Source of the DNA: Paenibacillus sp. FJAT-29882
Lineage (GTDB): Bacteria; Bacillota; Bacilli; Bacillales; DSM-1321
Direction of reading: 5' to 3'
NCBI RefSeq assembly: GCF_001510645.1
Contig: NZ_LMVB01000003.1
Span: forward strand, 1-64,000
DNA length: 64,000 nt
Shown here: in pieces, positions 42,426-51,990 of the stretch
How positions within the stretch are numbered: position 1 is the stretch's first letter
How the letters are laid out: every line of letters starts with the position of its first letter
The notes under the pieces: model-generated
The model's database searches: none
What the model was told of the DNA's origin: nothing
Seen by the model: the letters and a program-made list of their open reading frames with translations, nothing else
Translations under genes and position numbers: made by a program

Positions 42426-43082
42426 CCTAATCTACTTCCTTTCTGGTAACATGTAAAATTGGTAACATATTAATACAGTTTATAGAAATTTGATTACCTC
42501 TTATTAACATCATTATTACCAAGGATTAGGTAATTTATTCATTGAACTTAAAAGGATACTAGTTTTTTTCCGATGTACAAAGATGATTGGAGTCTGCTTT
42601 TATGTAAAACTCAATTTCTGGATAAATTGTCACTGAATGTACGCTTTTAGAACTGCAGATGGACATGTTAAAATACCTACTAGTGCGTGTTAAAAAAGGA
42701 TGAACGTCTCTCTTTTTTAAAGGAAAGGTTTCAGGCTATGATTTGCGAGGAACTTGAATGGAAATAAAGTTTTTCATAAAAATTGAGGAATAGACAAAAG
42801 ATATCTATTCATACCATCTCTATCCTCCGCTGCAATTAAATAGAAGATTACTCAAAGTCTAGTGCATAATTCTATAGAATTGGTAACGGAACGAAGCATG
42901 GACTTCTTTTTTACCCAAAAGGTTTTAAAGGAAAAGAGCGGGATATGTAGGACTTCGAGTTTTTCAATCGTGGAAAATAGGACATATAGGATTTTTTTTA
43001 AAAGACAAGCTATAATAATAGAATCAGAAAGCAAAAGCGCTTGCGCTAGACACAAAAATTCATGTGAAAAAGAGGGTAGTCC
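42426..43082. other. Divergent rsfA/ywfO region
   Basis: 657 bases without a supported gene. Direct repeats GGTAACAT at 42445-42452 and 42461-42468 lie just upstream of rsfA. A partial copy of the TACTAG-flanked MITE-like element starts at 42678. AAAGCGCTTGCGCTAGAC near 43032 matches the repeat at 50538-50693. Confidence 0.6.
42678..42720 (+). repeat. MITE-like element, partial/diverged copy
   Basis: TACTAG followed by TGCGTGTTAAAAAAGGATGA matches the left end of the copies at 44396, 49489 and 51889. The right end is eroded (CTTTTTTAAAGG). Confidence 0.6.
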
Positions 43083-44387
43083 ATGAAATATTCCCGTGAA
43101 AAGCTTAGTGAAGAGAAAGTATTTAAAGATCCCGTTCACCGCTATATACACGTGCGGGACAGGGCGATTTGGGATTTAATCAGTACAAAGGAGTTCCAAA
43201 GATTGCGCAGAGTGAAACAGCTCGGCACAACCTATTTAACTTTTCATGGTGCAGAGCATAGCCGCCTCAATCACTCGCTTGGTGTGTATGAAATCGTGCG
43301 CCGAATTGTCGATGATGTGTTTGAAGGAAGACCTGAATGGAACCAAGAGGAGAGGCTTCTTTCCTTATGTGCTGCTTTGCTTCATGATTTAGGTCATGGT
43401 CCATTTTCTCACGCATTTGAAAAGGTATTCGATTTGGATCATGAGGAATTTACGAGAGAGATTATTCTCGGGCATACAGAAGTGAATGCCGTCCTTCGCA
43501 GAATTGACGCTGATTTCCCAAAGAAAGTTTCGGATGTTATTGCGAAGACATATGAAGATAAGCTGGTCGTGAGTCTGATTTCGAGCCAAATAGATGCAGA
43601 CCGGATGGATTATTTGCAACGGGATGCTTATTTTACCGGAGTTAGCTACGGTCATTTTGATATGGAACGGATTATGCGTGTGATGCGTCCACGTGAAGAT
43701 CAAGTAGTGATTAAACAAAGTGGGATGCATGCAGTGGAAGATTATATTATGAGTCGTTATCAAATGTACTGGCAGGTTTACTTTCACCCCGTATCGCGAA
43801 GTGCTGAAGTCATTTTGACGAAAATTCTACATAGAGCGAAGCATTTATATGTTGCGGGTTATACGTTTAAACAGGAACCAGTCCATTTCCGTTCCCTGTT
43901 CGATGGGAATGTAACAGTAGAGGATTATCTGAAATTAGATGAAGCGGTCATTCTTTATTATTTCCAAGTTTGGGAAGCGGAAGAAGATGGCATATTGCGG
44001 GACTTGTGCCTTCGCTTTATGAATCGTAAACTATTTAAATATGTTGAATTTCATCCATCCAATGACGAAATGAACAAACTGATGGAGTTGAACCGTTTAT
44101 TTAAAAAGGCAGGCATTGATCCGGAGTATTATCTTGTCGTCGATTCCTCTTCTGATTTGCCTTATGATTTCTACCGTCCGGGTGAAGAGGAAGAACGTTT
44201 GCCAATTCATTTGTTGAAAAATAATGGAGAAATCAGGGAGTTGTCCCGTGAATCAGAAATTGTTGATGCGATTTCTGGTAAAAGAAGAACGGACCATAAG
44301 TTATATTTCCCTGCCGATTTATTGCGCGATGAATCAACGAAGAAGAACGTGAAGCGGCAAATCCGTGAGCTGCTTGAATTGTCATAA
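43083..44387 (+). CDS. ywfO: HD-domain nucleotide phosphohydrolase, YwfO-like
   Basis: 434 aa. HD metal site: HSRLNHSLGVYEIVRRI (first His), ALLHDLGHGPFSHAFE (HD pair) and SSQIDADRMDYLQRDA (third Asp). The family is dGTPase-like; B. subtilis YwfO-type enzymes hydrolyse nucleotides, exact substrate uncertain. C-terminal ~150 residues are less conserved. GAGGGTAGTCC upstream of the ATG. Confidence 0.9.
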   Translation: MKYSREKLSEEKVFKDPVHRYIHVRDRAIWDLISTKEFQRLRRVKQLGTTYLTFHGAEHSRLNHSLGVYEIVRRIVDDVFEGRPEWNQEERLLSLCAALLHDLGHGPFSHAFEKVFDLDHEEFTREIILGHTEVNAVLRRIDADFPKKVSDVIAKTYEDKLVVSLISSQIDADRMDYLQRDAYFTGVSYGHFDMERIMRVMRPREDQVVIKQSGMHAVEDYIMSRYQMYWQVYFHPVSRSAEVILTKILHRAKHLYVAGYTFKQEPVHFRSLFDGNVTVEDYLKLDEAVILYYFQVWEAEEDGILRDLCLRFMNRKLFKYVEFHPSNDEMNKLMELNRLFKKAGIDPEYYLVVDSSSDLPYDFYRPGEEEERLPIHLLKNNGEIRELSRESEIVDAISGKRRTDHKLYFPADLLRDESTKKNVKRQIRELLELS

Positions 44388-44395
44388 CTTTATAG

Positions 44396-44458
44396 TGCGT
44401 GTTCAAAAAGGAGCCGAGAAGTTCGCAAGCTTTTTTACCGGACTTTTTGAACAACCTA
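44396..44458 (+). repeat. MITE-like element, copy 1
   Basis: 63 bases, TGCGTGTTCAAAAAGG at the left and CTTTTTGAACAACCTA at the right, i.e. terminal inverted repeats with a perfect 10-base core. Flanked by TTATAG on both sides (44390-44395 and 44459-44464), consistent with a 6-bp target duplication. Sits in the ywfO-ywgA gap and can fold as a hairpin. Confidence 0.75.
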
Positions 44459-44497
44459 TTATAGCAAAGGAACATTTAGAATGAGGAGTGATGAGCC

Positions 44498-45004
44498 TTG
44501 TTTAAGGATCATGCCAAGATTATTCATGCCATTTCTTCTGCAGGTGAAATAAATGGAAGAAAAAAACTACAAAAAATGCTTTATATTGCCAAGAAACTTT
44601 CCTTTCCGTTTCAGGAAAAGTATCAATTTCACTTTTACGGCCCTTATTCAGAAGAGCTAACATTACGAGTTGAGGAATTATGTGAAATGGGGTATTTGAA
44701 TGAAGTAAGGGAAAAGAAAGCAGGCTACTATCAATACTGTTATTCGATAACAGATTCAGGAAGAAGTTTCCTTTCGATGCATGAAATGGACATGCCTACA
44801 TTAGAGCCATGCCTCTGTGACATGAATGAGCAAAATGCACGCTTTTTGGAACTTGTTTCGACTGTGCTTTATTTTGATACACTTGAAAAGGATGAAGTAA
44901 CGGAGAAAGTATTTACTTTGAAAAGTAAGCAAAAGTACACGCATGAAGAAATTGACGAAGCATATGAATATATTAGGAGATTAAAGGAAAAGGCTAAGCT
45001 TTAA
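44498..45004 (+). CDS. ywgA: YwgA family protein
   Basis: 168 aa, TTG start with GAGGAGTGATG upstream. Predicted winged-helix-like N-terminus (AISSAGEINGRKKLQKMLYIAKKL, YGPYSEELTLRVEELCEMGYLNEV) and a helical C-terminus. Function unknown; conserved next to ywfO. Not obviously fused to other domains. Confidence 0.85.
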   Translation: MFKDHAKIIHAISSAGEINGRKKLQKMLYIAKKLSFPFQEKYQFHFYGPYSEELTLRVEELCEMGYLNEVREKKAGYYQYCYSITDSGRSFLSMHEMDMPTLEPCLCDMNEQNARFLELVSTVLYFDTLEKDEVTEKVFTLKSKQKYTHEEIDEAYEYIRRLKEKAKL

Positions 45005-45017
45005 TTAAGCTTAGCCT
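44991..45017 (+). terminator. Hairpin overlapping ywgA stop
   Basis: AGGCTAAGCTT, loop TAATT, AAGCTTAGCCT then TTATAG. A perfect stem that includes the stop codon; T run is short. Confidence 0.6.
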
Positions 45018-45111
45018 TTATAGTGATAAGAAGGTTTTTCTAAAATAGGATGTTCAAAAAGTTATTGCTATGTAGCATTAGTAGCCTACCTACTAAATGC
45101 CATCCATGTTC

Positions 45112-45297
45112 TTATTTATCACTAAAGCGGACACCATTTTGTGCGTAATGATTTTTCGACATTTCTTCGATGAAAATTGTTACACTTTCAGTTGGCGCAC
45201 CAGTTGTTTCTGAAACAGCAATCGTCACTTTTTCCACGAGTGCTTTCTTTTGTTCCTCAGTACGTCCTTCAAGCATTTTTACAGTTACATATGGCAT
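45112..45297 (-). CDS. 4-oxalocrotonate tautomerase family protein
   Basis: 61 aa from ATG 45297 (GGAGGGC upstream), so that Pro becomes residue 1 after Met removal, as required for catalysis: MPYVTVKMLEGRTEEQKKALVEKVT. Arg residues in the LEGRTEEQ turn fit the substrate site. Matches B. subtilis YwhB in size and place. Physiological substrate unknown. Confidence 0.92.
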   Translation of the reverse strand: MPYVTVKMLEGRTEEQKKALVEKVTIAVSETTGAPTESVTIFIEEMSKNHYAQNGVRFSDK

Positions 45298-45737
45298 AGT
45301 ATAGCCCTCCAATCTTTATGCTTTTAGTGTTCCATATTGGTGTGATAATTGCAAGAAAATTTAGAAACAAAAGGCTCGTTAAGCTGAAATGAGTTTATTA
45401 TATTTTCTGTTATCCCGGTTTAACAGGTTGTAATACCCCCACCTCAATTTTTGCGTGAGAATTAAGAAATGTATAGGTGGGGGATAACAGCCTGTAAATC
45501 CCCGATTAGTGAGATACAGTGAAACTACCGCTGTGCTCTTCAGCGGTTTAGTTGAACCAATCGGGTTCGTAGTCGATTGATCAAAGCGAAAGCGAAGGTC
45601 TTAGCGATAGTAGAACGGGACTAACCATCAGTGGGGATGAAAAAACCCACTGATGGAAGTTTCACTTTATCCAACTCTTTTTCATATTTGATAATTTGCT
45701 GTATACTAATGGGTATTAAACAATGGAGGAAAATAGT
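45298..45737. other. Gap holding a two-ended dispersed element
   Basis: 440 bases. Mostly occupied by the element 45430-45672. The right 60 bases hold the promoter region of the M50 protease gene. Confidence 0.65.
45430..45672 (+). mobile_element. Palindrome-ended non-coding element (PATE-like), copy c
   Basis: Left end hairpin CCCCCACCT (45436-45444) / AGGTGGGGG (45475-45483). Right end hairpin CCATCAGTGGG (45625-45635) / CCCACTGATGG (45646-45656), then AAGTTTCACTTTAT. No coding capacity. Subterminal hairpins at both ends without terminal inverted repeats are typical of IS200/IS605-derived elements; this assignment is inference. The same two ends occur fused at 57860-57953. Confidence 0.55.
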
Positions 45738-46394
45738 TTGGAACGATTTTTAGCATATCCACTTGAAGAGATTCCCTATGTCATTGTCTCTCTGCTGATA
45801 GCGTTTACGGTGCATGAATTTGCTCACGCCTTTGTAGCCTATAAATTTGGAGATTCGACCGCCCAGAAAGAAGGAAGGCTGACATTAAACCCTGTTGCCC
45901 ATATCGACCCATTGGGAACATTACTTATCCTCATTGTCGGCTTCGGTTGGGCGCGTCCGGTTCCGGTGAATCGATTTTACTTTAAAAAGCCACGTCTAGC
46001 AGGGGTCCTTGTGTCCTTTGCAGGGCCATTCAGCAATTTCTTGATTGCGACGGTTGGCTATTTCATTTTATTTGGGCTGTATGCCTTAGGACTTGAACCG
46101 AATACACCATTTTTCATTGTGGACTTTTTGGAAATGCTGATCAATTTAAATATTGTCCTGTTTGTATTCAACTTACTTCCATTGCCACCGCTTGACGGAT
46201 ACCGGATTATTCAGGATCTTGTTTCATCAGACATGAGGGCAAAAATGGCGCAATATGAAAACTATGGGGCATTGATCTTTTTAATCTTGGTGATAACCCC
46301 ATTAGGCGATTATACGATCAGCCCCGTTCTTACGACCCTTATTCCGTTTGTTTTGCAGAGCATGAGCGAATTCTTTTCATTATTATTCTTTTAA
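45738..46394 (+). CDS. ywhC: Site-2 protease family (M50) membrane protein, YwhC-like
   Basis: 218 aa from TTG 45738: the GGAGG at 45725 lies inside an upstream in-frame ATG frame and has ideal spacing to TTG. Zinc motif HEFAHAF (near 27) and the second site NLLPLPPLDGYRI (near 148), with several membrane helices. A short, single-domain rhomboid-unrelated M50 protease; substrate unknown. 34 bases before ywhD. Confidence 0.9.
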   Translation: MERFLAYPLEEIPYVIVSLLIAFTVHEFAHAFVAYKFGDSTAQKEGRLTLNPVAHIDPLGTLLILIVGFGWARPVPVNRFYFKKPRLAGVLVSFAGPFSNFLIATVGYFILFGLYALGLEPNTPFFIVDFLEMLINLNIVLFVFNLLPLPPLDGYRIIQDLVSSDMRAKMAQYENYGALIFLILVITPLGDYTISPVLTTLIPFVLQSMSEFFSLLFF

Positions 46395-46428
46395 AGAGAT
46401 ACTGTATAAATGAGGAGGTATGAACCAG

Positions 46429-46941
46429 ATGACAGAACAACCAAAGAAGAAGTTAGGATTTAATATTATTAAAAATGACCCGACAGAAGGACATGGCGGA
46501 TTTGGCGCTGGTGTTATGACACTTGATAATATCGCGCCAGTCATCATTGACATAGAAGAAGGAACCGCAGAAGTAGATATTGGGGCTATGCATGCGAGAA
46601 GTACGGTAGAGCGAGGAATTAAATTCTTGAAAACAAAAGAAGAGGTTCCGAACGGCAAACCGTACTGGCTCGTCTGGGTAACCATTGAAGCGACTCAAGA
46701 AGGTCCTCTGTATGCTGGCGTTACGGCATGCGAAATGACGGTGGACCGCGCCATTCGCCGAGGATATAAATCACTTCCACAGCATGTGAACTATATGGAT
46801 AAATCGATGAAACGGCATATTATTGTCGAGCATATGGATGAAAAATCAAAAGGTATTTTAGCGGAATTTTTGAAAAACCATAATGCCCAGATGTGGGAAC
46901 ATTCATCTGTTGAATTAAAACAAGGGCTTCACGCGGAATAA
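46429..46941 (+). CDS. ywhD: YwhD family protein
   Basis: 170 aa from ATG 46429, ten bases after GAGGAGG; the ATG at 46420 touches that site. Conserved start KKKLGFNIIKNDPTEGHGGFGAG and AEVDIGAMHARSTVERGIKF. Soluble, function unknown, conserved in Bacillaceae beside ywhC and pbpG. Confidence 0.9.
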   Translation: MTEQPKKKLGFNIIKNDPTEGHGGFGAGVMTLDNIAPVIIDIEEGTAEVDIGAMHARSTVERGIKFLKTKEEVPNGKPYWLVWVTIEATQEGPLYAGVTACEMTVDRAIRRGYKSLPQHVNYMDKSMKRHIIVEHMDEKSKGILAEFLKNHNAQMWEHSSVELKQGLHAE

Positions 46942-47037
46942 ATGTAGTCAATCTCTTTTTAAAACGAATCTGGCTCTTGTCGAAATTGAAAAAAATAGGT
47001 AAACTAAGACTGGGTAAAACCACTATAGCTAGGACAC

Positions 47038-47075
47038 GAAAAACCTCGATGCCATTTTGGCTTCGAGGTTTTTTG
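47038..47075. terminator. Bidirectional terminator ywhD/pbpG
   Basis: AAAAACCTCGA ... TCGAGGTTTTTT, between convergent genes. Confidence 0.88.
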
Positions 47076-47135
47076 AATGATCGATCTCATAGTAACTGGT
47101 GACGCCTTAACGCCATTTAAGGCTTTGTTTGCTTA

Positions 47136-49199
47136 TTACCCAAATCTTAAGATCCGTTTATACCAAGGTTTTTTCTTTTCCGATGGTGTGGATTCTTCTA
47201 ACGGTTCACTGTCCTTGCCGTGACCCGGACAGAATTCTTTCGGTTCTGTGCCAGAAGCGAAGTATGTTAACCGAGCGACAGGACAATCAGAAGTGGCAAG
47301 CTTGCCACTTTTCGGGTCAATGTAGACGCCGGTGACTTGATTGGTTTCTTTGAATTCGTGCACAGGCTGATTGCTTAAGCTATTCTCCATGAAATCAGCC
47401 CAGATTCGTTTGGCGTAGCCTTTCTCGACAGGCTTCTCAAGCTTATTTTCTTTATCATAGCCGATCCATACCCCTGAAACGAGCTGTGGCGTATAGCCGA
47501 TCATCCAGCTATCTGTACTCGTACTGCCTGACTTCCCTGCGTAAGGGCGTGTCAGCTTGGAACGAATTGAATTGCCTGTCACTTTCGTATAACCATTCAA
47601 TTTTTCATCGAATACACCTGTTAACATTTGGGTCATGACAAAGGTCTGATCAGGATCAAGCACTTGTTCAGCAACATCCTGCTGCTCAAAAATAACCTCC
47701 CCTTTGGCATTTTCCACTTTCTTAATAAAAATAGGTGTTACCCTTTTACCGCCATTTGCCAAAATACCGTAAGCGTTCACCATTTCAATCGCTCTTATCC
47801 CAGACGTGCCAAGAGCAAGCGAAGGAACACTTTTCATATCGGACGTGATGCCGAAGCGATGGATTGTATGAATGAAGGAATCCAAGCCGAGATAAAAGAG
47901 GGACTTCACAGCAAAGATATTATCGGAAAGAGCAATCGCTTGGGCAAGTGTAATTTCATCATTGGCATATTGATGATTATAGTTACTAGGCGAGTAGGTT
48001 GTTTGATCATGATCATATTTAAACGTTGTCTTTTCACTTTTCAACATGGTTGACGGCGTATAGCCATTTTCTAAGGCTGCATAATATAGTAAAGGTTTAA
48101 TCGTGGAGCCTGGTTGTCTGACCGCTTGAGTCGCTCTATTAAAGGGGGAAGTCTGATAATCTCTGCCCCCGACAAGTGCCTGTACTGCACCCGTTTTTGG
48201 ATTCATCGCGACAAGTGCACCTTGAATGGTTGATTCTGTACTCATTATGGTAGCGAATGATTTTTCTGCGATTTGCTGTTGACGCTCATTTAAGGTTGTA
48301 TACACGCGCAGGCCCCCGAGCTCAATGGTCCGTTCATCAAGCTGGAGCTGTGATTTTAAAGCTTGTTTTACAGCGTCCTGAAAATATGGAGCCGTTTGTG
48401 TTTGAACAATTAGATGCTTTCCTTTGAATAGGAGTGGGCTACTACTTGCTCGAGTCGCCTGATTATTCGTAATAAACTTCTGTTTAATCATTGATGCAAG
48501 AATAATCTGTTGTCTTTTTTTAGCTCGATCAAAGTTTTTTAAAGGTGAATAGCGTGTCGGTCCTTTGGGAATGCCTGCAAGCATACTTGCTTCCGCGAGC
48601 GATAAATCCTTTGCATTTTTACCAAAATAATATTGGCTAGCAGCTTGGACACCATATGCACCATGGCCATAGTAGATTGTGTTCAAATAGCCTTCAAGAA
48701 TTTCCTTTTTTGAATAATTCAATTCAAGGCGGATTGTATAAAATGCTTCGTTTAATTTCCGGCTCCATGTTTTGTCATTTTCTAGGAACAAACTTCGTGC
48801 ATATTGCTGTGTGATGGTGCTTGCTCCCTGAACTTTGGACATGGCGCGAATATCAGCAACTACTGCACCAGCAATCCGTTTAAGGTCGAAGCCGTGATGG
48901 GAATAGAAATGTTGGTCCTCGATAGCAATTGTCGCGTCGATTAAATCAGGAGAGATGCCTGAAAGCCCCTCCCAATATCGTTTCTGTCCATGGCTACTTT
49001 CGCCGATGACCCGATTATTATCACTGTAATAAATGGTAGACTGGGGAACTGCAATCGGCGGTGGCCCAAGAATTTTGGCATAAATTAATATGGAAAAAAG
49101 AAATAAAAATAGCAAAAGAAAAGCCATTGCAGAAATCACAATAATCGCCCGGATATACTTACGTGTTTGTTTAAAGCGTTGCCCTGTAATAAGTTCCAA
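47136..49199 (-). CDS. pbpG: Bifunctional class A penicillin-binding protein (PBP2d-like)
   Basis: 687 aa. Cytoplasmic start, one membrane helix (IIVISAMAFLLLFLFLFSIL), GT51 glycosyltransferase with catalytic Glu in AIEDQHFYSHHG and STITQQYARSLF, then transpeptidase: SxxK in RQPGSTIKP (near 370), SDN, and KSGST near 560. Lys-rich C-terminal tail. Polymerises and cross-links peptidoglycan. B. subtilis pbpG occupies the same place (ywhE) and acts in sporulation. Confidence 0.93.
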   Translation of the reverse strand: MELITGQRFKQTRKYIRAIIVISAMAFLLLFLFLFSILIYAKILGPPPIAVPQSTIYYSDNNRVIGESSHGQKRYWEGLSGISPDLIDATIAIEDQHFYSHHGFDLKRIAGAVVADIRAMSKVQGASTITQQYARSLFLENDKTWSRKLNEAFYTIRLELNYSKKEILEGYLNTIYYGHGAYGVQAASQYYFGKNAKDLSLAEASMLAGIPKGPTRYSPLKNFDRAKKRQQIILASMIKQKFITNNQATRASSSPLLFKGKHLIVQTQTAPYFQDAVKQALKSQLQLDERTIELGGLRVYTTLNERQQQIAEKSFATIMSTESTIQGALVAMNPKTGAVQALVGGRDYQTSPFNRATQAVRQPGSTIKPLLYYAALENGYTPSTMLKSEKTTFKYDHDQTTYSPSNYNHQYANDEITLAQAIALSDNIFAVKSLFYLGLDSFIHTIHRFGITSDMKSVPSLALGTSGIRAIEMVNAYGILANGGKRVTPIFIKKVENAKGEVIFEQQDVAEQVLDPDQTFVMTQMLTGVFDEKLNGYTKVTGNSIRSKLTRPYAGKSGSTSTDSWMIGYTPQLVSGVWIGYDKENKLEKPVEKGYAKRIWADFMENSLSNQPVHEFKETNQVTGVYIDPKSGKLATSDCPVARLTYFASGTEPKEFCPGHGKDSEPLEESTPSEKKKPWYKRILRFG

Positions 49200-49708
49200 T
49201 AGTTACACCTCCTTAATTTTTACTTGCTGAAATTTCCTTTATGTAACAGTATGAAAAAAAAAAGCATATTTTAAACATGCTCAATGACTAAAACAGAAAT
49301 TCCGCTTGCATTTCTGCTAGATTGGTCTATACTTTTTTCTAGCAAATAAGAAAAAAAGTCACCAGTCCTTGGCTACAAAAACTAGTGACTCTAACATAAA
49401 CTTATGACCTGAGCGTAACAGGAATAAGGTTAGACACATAGAACTGTTAAAACAATATTTTAAGAAAAAGCATATCCCGTAATACTAGTGCGTGTTCAAA
49501 AAGGAGGATAAAAAGAGCCGGAAAGTTCGAGAAGCGCATCTCGAGAGGACTGAAGAGACAGAGCGACGAAAGAATTCGACAGCTATTTTTACCGGGTTTT
49601 TTGAACAACCTCTACTAGTGATAGTCACAGGATTGCTTATTTTTGATGAGTAGCTTCAGAAGGTCACGGGAATGATGAATGAAAAAGCATAGAAGGGAAG
49701 TAAAATAC
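49200..49708. other. pbpG/speE divergent gap
   Basis: 509 bases with no gene. AGTCACCAGT...ACTAGTGACT (about 49360-49392) forms a hairpin with a T run on the minus strand but no gene to its right on that strand. The MITE-like copy 2 lies at 49489-49612. The speE ribosome site is at the right edge. Confidence 0.6.
49489..49612 (+). repeat. MITE-like element, copy 2 (longest)
   Basis: 124 bases from TGCGTGTTCAAAAAGG to TTTTTTGAACAACCTC, flanked by TACTAG at 49483-49488 and 49613-49618. The interior AAGAGCCGGAAAGTTCGAGA and ATTTTTACCGGG contain the same words as copies 1 and 3, plus about 50 extra bases. Confidence 0.78.
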
Positions 49709-50536
49709 ATGAGCATTTGGTTTACTGAGAAACAAACGGAGAATTTCGGCATTACGATGAAAGTAAATCGTACACTACATACAGAACAAACAGAATTTCA
49801 AAAGCTTGATATGATTGAAACGGAAGAATGGGGCAATATGCTTTTACTTGATGATATGGTCATGACATCTGAACGTGACGAGTTTGTTTATCATGAAATG
49901 GTGGCTCATATTCCATTATTTACACACCCTAACCCAGAGAATGTATTAGTAGTAGGTGGGGGAGACGGCGGCGTTATCCGTGAAATATTAAAGCATCCAA
50001 GCGTGAAGAAAGCGACACTCGTTGATATCGATGGAAAAGTTATTGAGTATTCTAAGAAGTTCTTACCAAGTATTGCTGGGATGCTTGAGGATCCGCGTGT
50101 GGATGTTCAAGTTGGAGATGGCTTCATGCATATCGCCCAAAGTGAAAATGAATACGATGTAATTATGGTGGACTCTACAGAACCTGTTGGCCCGGCTGTA
50201 AATTTATTTACAAAAGGATTTTACGCAGGTATTTCTAAAGCTTTAAAAGAAGATGGAATCTTTGTTGCTCAATCGGACAACCCATGGTTTAAAGCAGATT
50301 TAATTCGCGACGTTCAACGTGATGTGAAAGAAATATTCCCAATTACGAACTTGTATGTGGCAAATATTCCAACTTATCCGAGTGGCCTTTGGGCATTCAC
50401 AATCGGCTCTAAAAAATACAACCCACTTGAAGTGTCAGAAGACCGTTTCCATGAAATAGAAACAAAATACTACACTAAAGAACTTCACAAAGCAGCGTTC
50501 GTACTGCCTAAATTTGTTCAAGACTTAATAAAGTAA
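49709..50536 (+). CDS. speE: Spermidine synthase
   Basis: 275 aa from ATG 49709 (GAAGGGAAG upstream). Polyamine aminopropyltransferase: [42 protein letters not shown] (SAM-type fold), [10 protein letters not shown], and Asp residues for the amine. Transfers aminopropyl from decarboxylated SAM to putrescine. Upstream of speB, the B. subtilis order. Confidence 0.95.
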   Translation: MSIWFTEKQTENFGITMKVNRTLHTEQTEFQKLDMIETEEWGNMLLLDDMVMTSERDEFVYHEMVAHIPLFTHPNPENVLVVGGGDGGVIREILKHPSVKKATLVDIDGKVIEYSKKFLPSIAGMLEDPRVDVQVGDGFMHIAQSENEYDVIMVDSTEPVGPAVNLFTKGFYAGISKALKEDGIFVAQSDNPWFKADLIRDVQRDVKEIFPITNLYVANIPTYPSGLWAFTIGSKKYNPLEVSEDRFHEIETKYYTKELHKAAFVLPKFVQDLIK

Positions 50537-50537
50537 T

Positions 50538-50693
50538 AAGAAAAGCGGAAGCGCCTTGCTCAGCCCTGACAAGCATAAGCCAAGCAAGCTGTGGGGAGTG
50601 GGTTTCTCCCCATCAGATTGCTTGGCTTATGACCTCGAAGGGCTAGGCGCTGTAGCTAGACAATAAGAAAAGCGGAAGCGCCTTGTTCGCTTG
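50538..50693. repeat. Bacillus hairpin repeat between speE and speB
   Basis: AAAAGCGGAAGCGCC ... GGCGCTGTAGCTAGACA encloses a long nested stem (CAAGCATAAGCC.. / ..GGCTTATG and GGGGAG/CTCCCC). A second, truncated copy AAAAGCGGAAGCGCCTTGTT starts at 50668. Words of this kind are common between Bacillus genes; here the hairpin could uncouple speE and speB mRNA stability. Confidence 0.7.
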
Positions 50694-50725
50694 CGTTAGA
50701 TAATAACAAAAATGGAGGCACAGCT

Positions 50726-51598
50726 ATGCGTTTTGATGAAGCTTATTCAGGAAATGTTTTTATAAAGAGTCACCCAAATTATGAAGAGTCCAAAGCTGTG
50801 CTTTACGGCATGCCGATGGATTGGACCGTAAGCTTTCGCCCGGGTTCACGATTCGGCCCGACGCGTATACGTGAAGTATCTATTGGACTTGAAGAATACA
50901 GCTTATATTTAGATCGTGAATTAGAAGACGTGAAATTTTTTGATGCCGGTGATATTCCATTGCCTTTTGGTAATCCAGAACGCAGTGTTGCGATGATTGA
51001 AGAGTTTGTTGATAAAGTGCTCGCAGATGGTAAGGTACCTATCGGAATGGGCGGAGAGCATCTTGTAACATGGCCAATTATTAAGGCAATGCACAAGAAA
51101 TATCCAGACATGGCGATCATTCATATGGATGCTCATACCGATCTACGTGAGGACTATGAGGGTGAGCCACTTTCTCATGCAACAATTATTCGTAAATCGG
51201 CTGAATTGATTGGTCCAAGTAATGTGTACTCATTCGGCATTCGCTCCGGTTTAAAAGAAGAATTTCAATGGGCAAAAGAAAATGGTATGAAAATTGCTCC
51301 ATTCGAGGTATTAGAGCCATTAAAGCAGGTGTTGCCTGAGCTTGTTGGTCGTCCAGTTTATGTCACAATTGACATTGATGTTCTTGATCCAGCGCACGCA
51401 CCAGGAACGGGGACAGTAGATTGTGGCGGGATAACAGCTAAAGAGTTGTTGGCATCGATTCATGAAATTGCCCATTCAGAGCTCCAAGTGGTAGGTTGCG
51501 ATTTAGTGGAAGTAGCACCTATTTATGACCCTTCTGAGCAAACAGTGAACACAGCTAGCAAGCTTATTCGCGAAATGATTCTCGGTTGGATAAAATAA
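50726..51598 (+). CDS. speB: Agmatinase
   Basis: 290 aa ureohydrolase. Mn-binding motifs GGEHLVTWP, HMDAHTDLREDYEG and TIDIDVLDPAHAPGTGT. Hydrolyses agmatine to putrescine and urea, feeding speE. ATG with TGGAGGCAC upstream. Terminator follows. Confidence 0.96.
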   Translation: MRFDEAYSGNVFIKSHPNYEESKAVLYGMPMDWTVSFRPGSRFGPTRIREVSIGLEEYSLYLDRELEDVKFFDAGDIPLPFGNPERSVAMIEEFVDKVLADGKVPIGMGGEHLVTWPIIKAMHKKYPDMAIIHMDAHTDLREDYEGEPLSHATIIRKSAELIGPSNVYSFGIRSGLKEEFQWAKENGMKIAPFEVLEPLKQVLPELVGRPVYVTIDIDVLDPAHAPGTGTVDCGGITAKELLASIHEIAHSELQVVGCDLVEVAPIYDPSEQTVNTASKLIREMILGWIK

Positions 51599-51601
51599 TC
51601 G

Positions 51602-51634
51602 TAGAGGATGACAATTTTGTCATCCTCTTTTTTT
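51602..51634 (+). terminator. Terminator after speB
   Basis: AGAGGATGAC, loop AATTTT, GTCATCCTCT, TTTTTT. Perfect stem. Confidence 0.92.
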
Positions 51635-51888
51635 AGTGTAAAATTGAAAAAAATATGAGATCTGTAGATATATTCGTCATGTGGATTTTAAAATAGATCA
51701 ATTGTCTGTTATAAAGGAATAGACAAGGAGTGGTTAACTTATTCTTGAGATCCACCGAATAAAATGTAAAGTAATTTAGAGCTAAATAAAGCCACCCTCT
51801 AAACTAGTTCTTGCCGTTTTAAAGCGATATTGTTTCTTCTGCAGGTTGAATCTTTTTGAAAGAGTATTTATACTTAAAAGGTTATTAG

Positions 51889-51962
51889 TGCGTGTTCAAA
51901 AAGGAGGATAAAAAGAGCTAAGAAATTCGCAAGCTTTTTTACCGGCCTTTTTTTACAACCTC
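51889..51962 (+). repeat. MITE-like element, copy 3
   Basis: 74 bases, TGCGTGTTCAAAAAGGAGGA ... GGCCTTTTTTTACAACCTC, flanked by TATTAG at 51883-51888 and 51963-51968. Right terminal repeat slightly damaged (ACAACC without GA). Lies in the 392-base speB-ywiB gap, the rest of which shows nothing else beyond AT-rich sequence. Confidence 0.75.
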
Positions 51963-51990
51963 TATTAGGTACTGAAGGATGTGTAGAAAA

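Noticed and set aside
42862-43086. 74-codon frame before ywfO
   Set aside because: Lys/Ser-rich, overlaps a dispersed repeat remnant and the ywfO start, no convincing ribosome site.
49360-49392. Minus-strand terminator-like hairpin in the pbpG/speE gap
   Set aside because: The stem and T run are real, but no minus-strand gene lies to its right, so it is not called a functional terminator.
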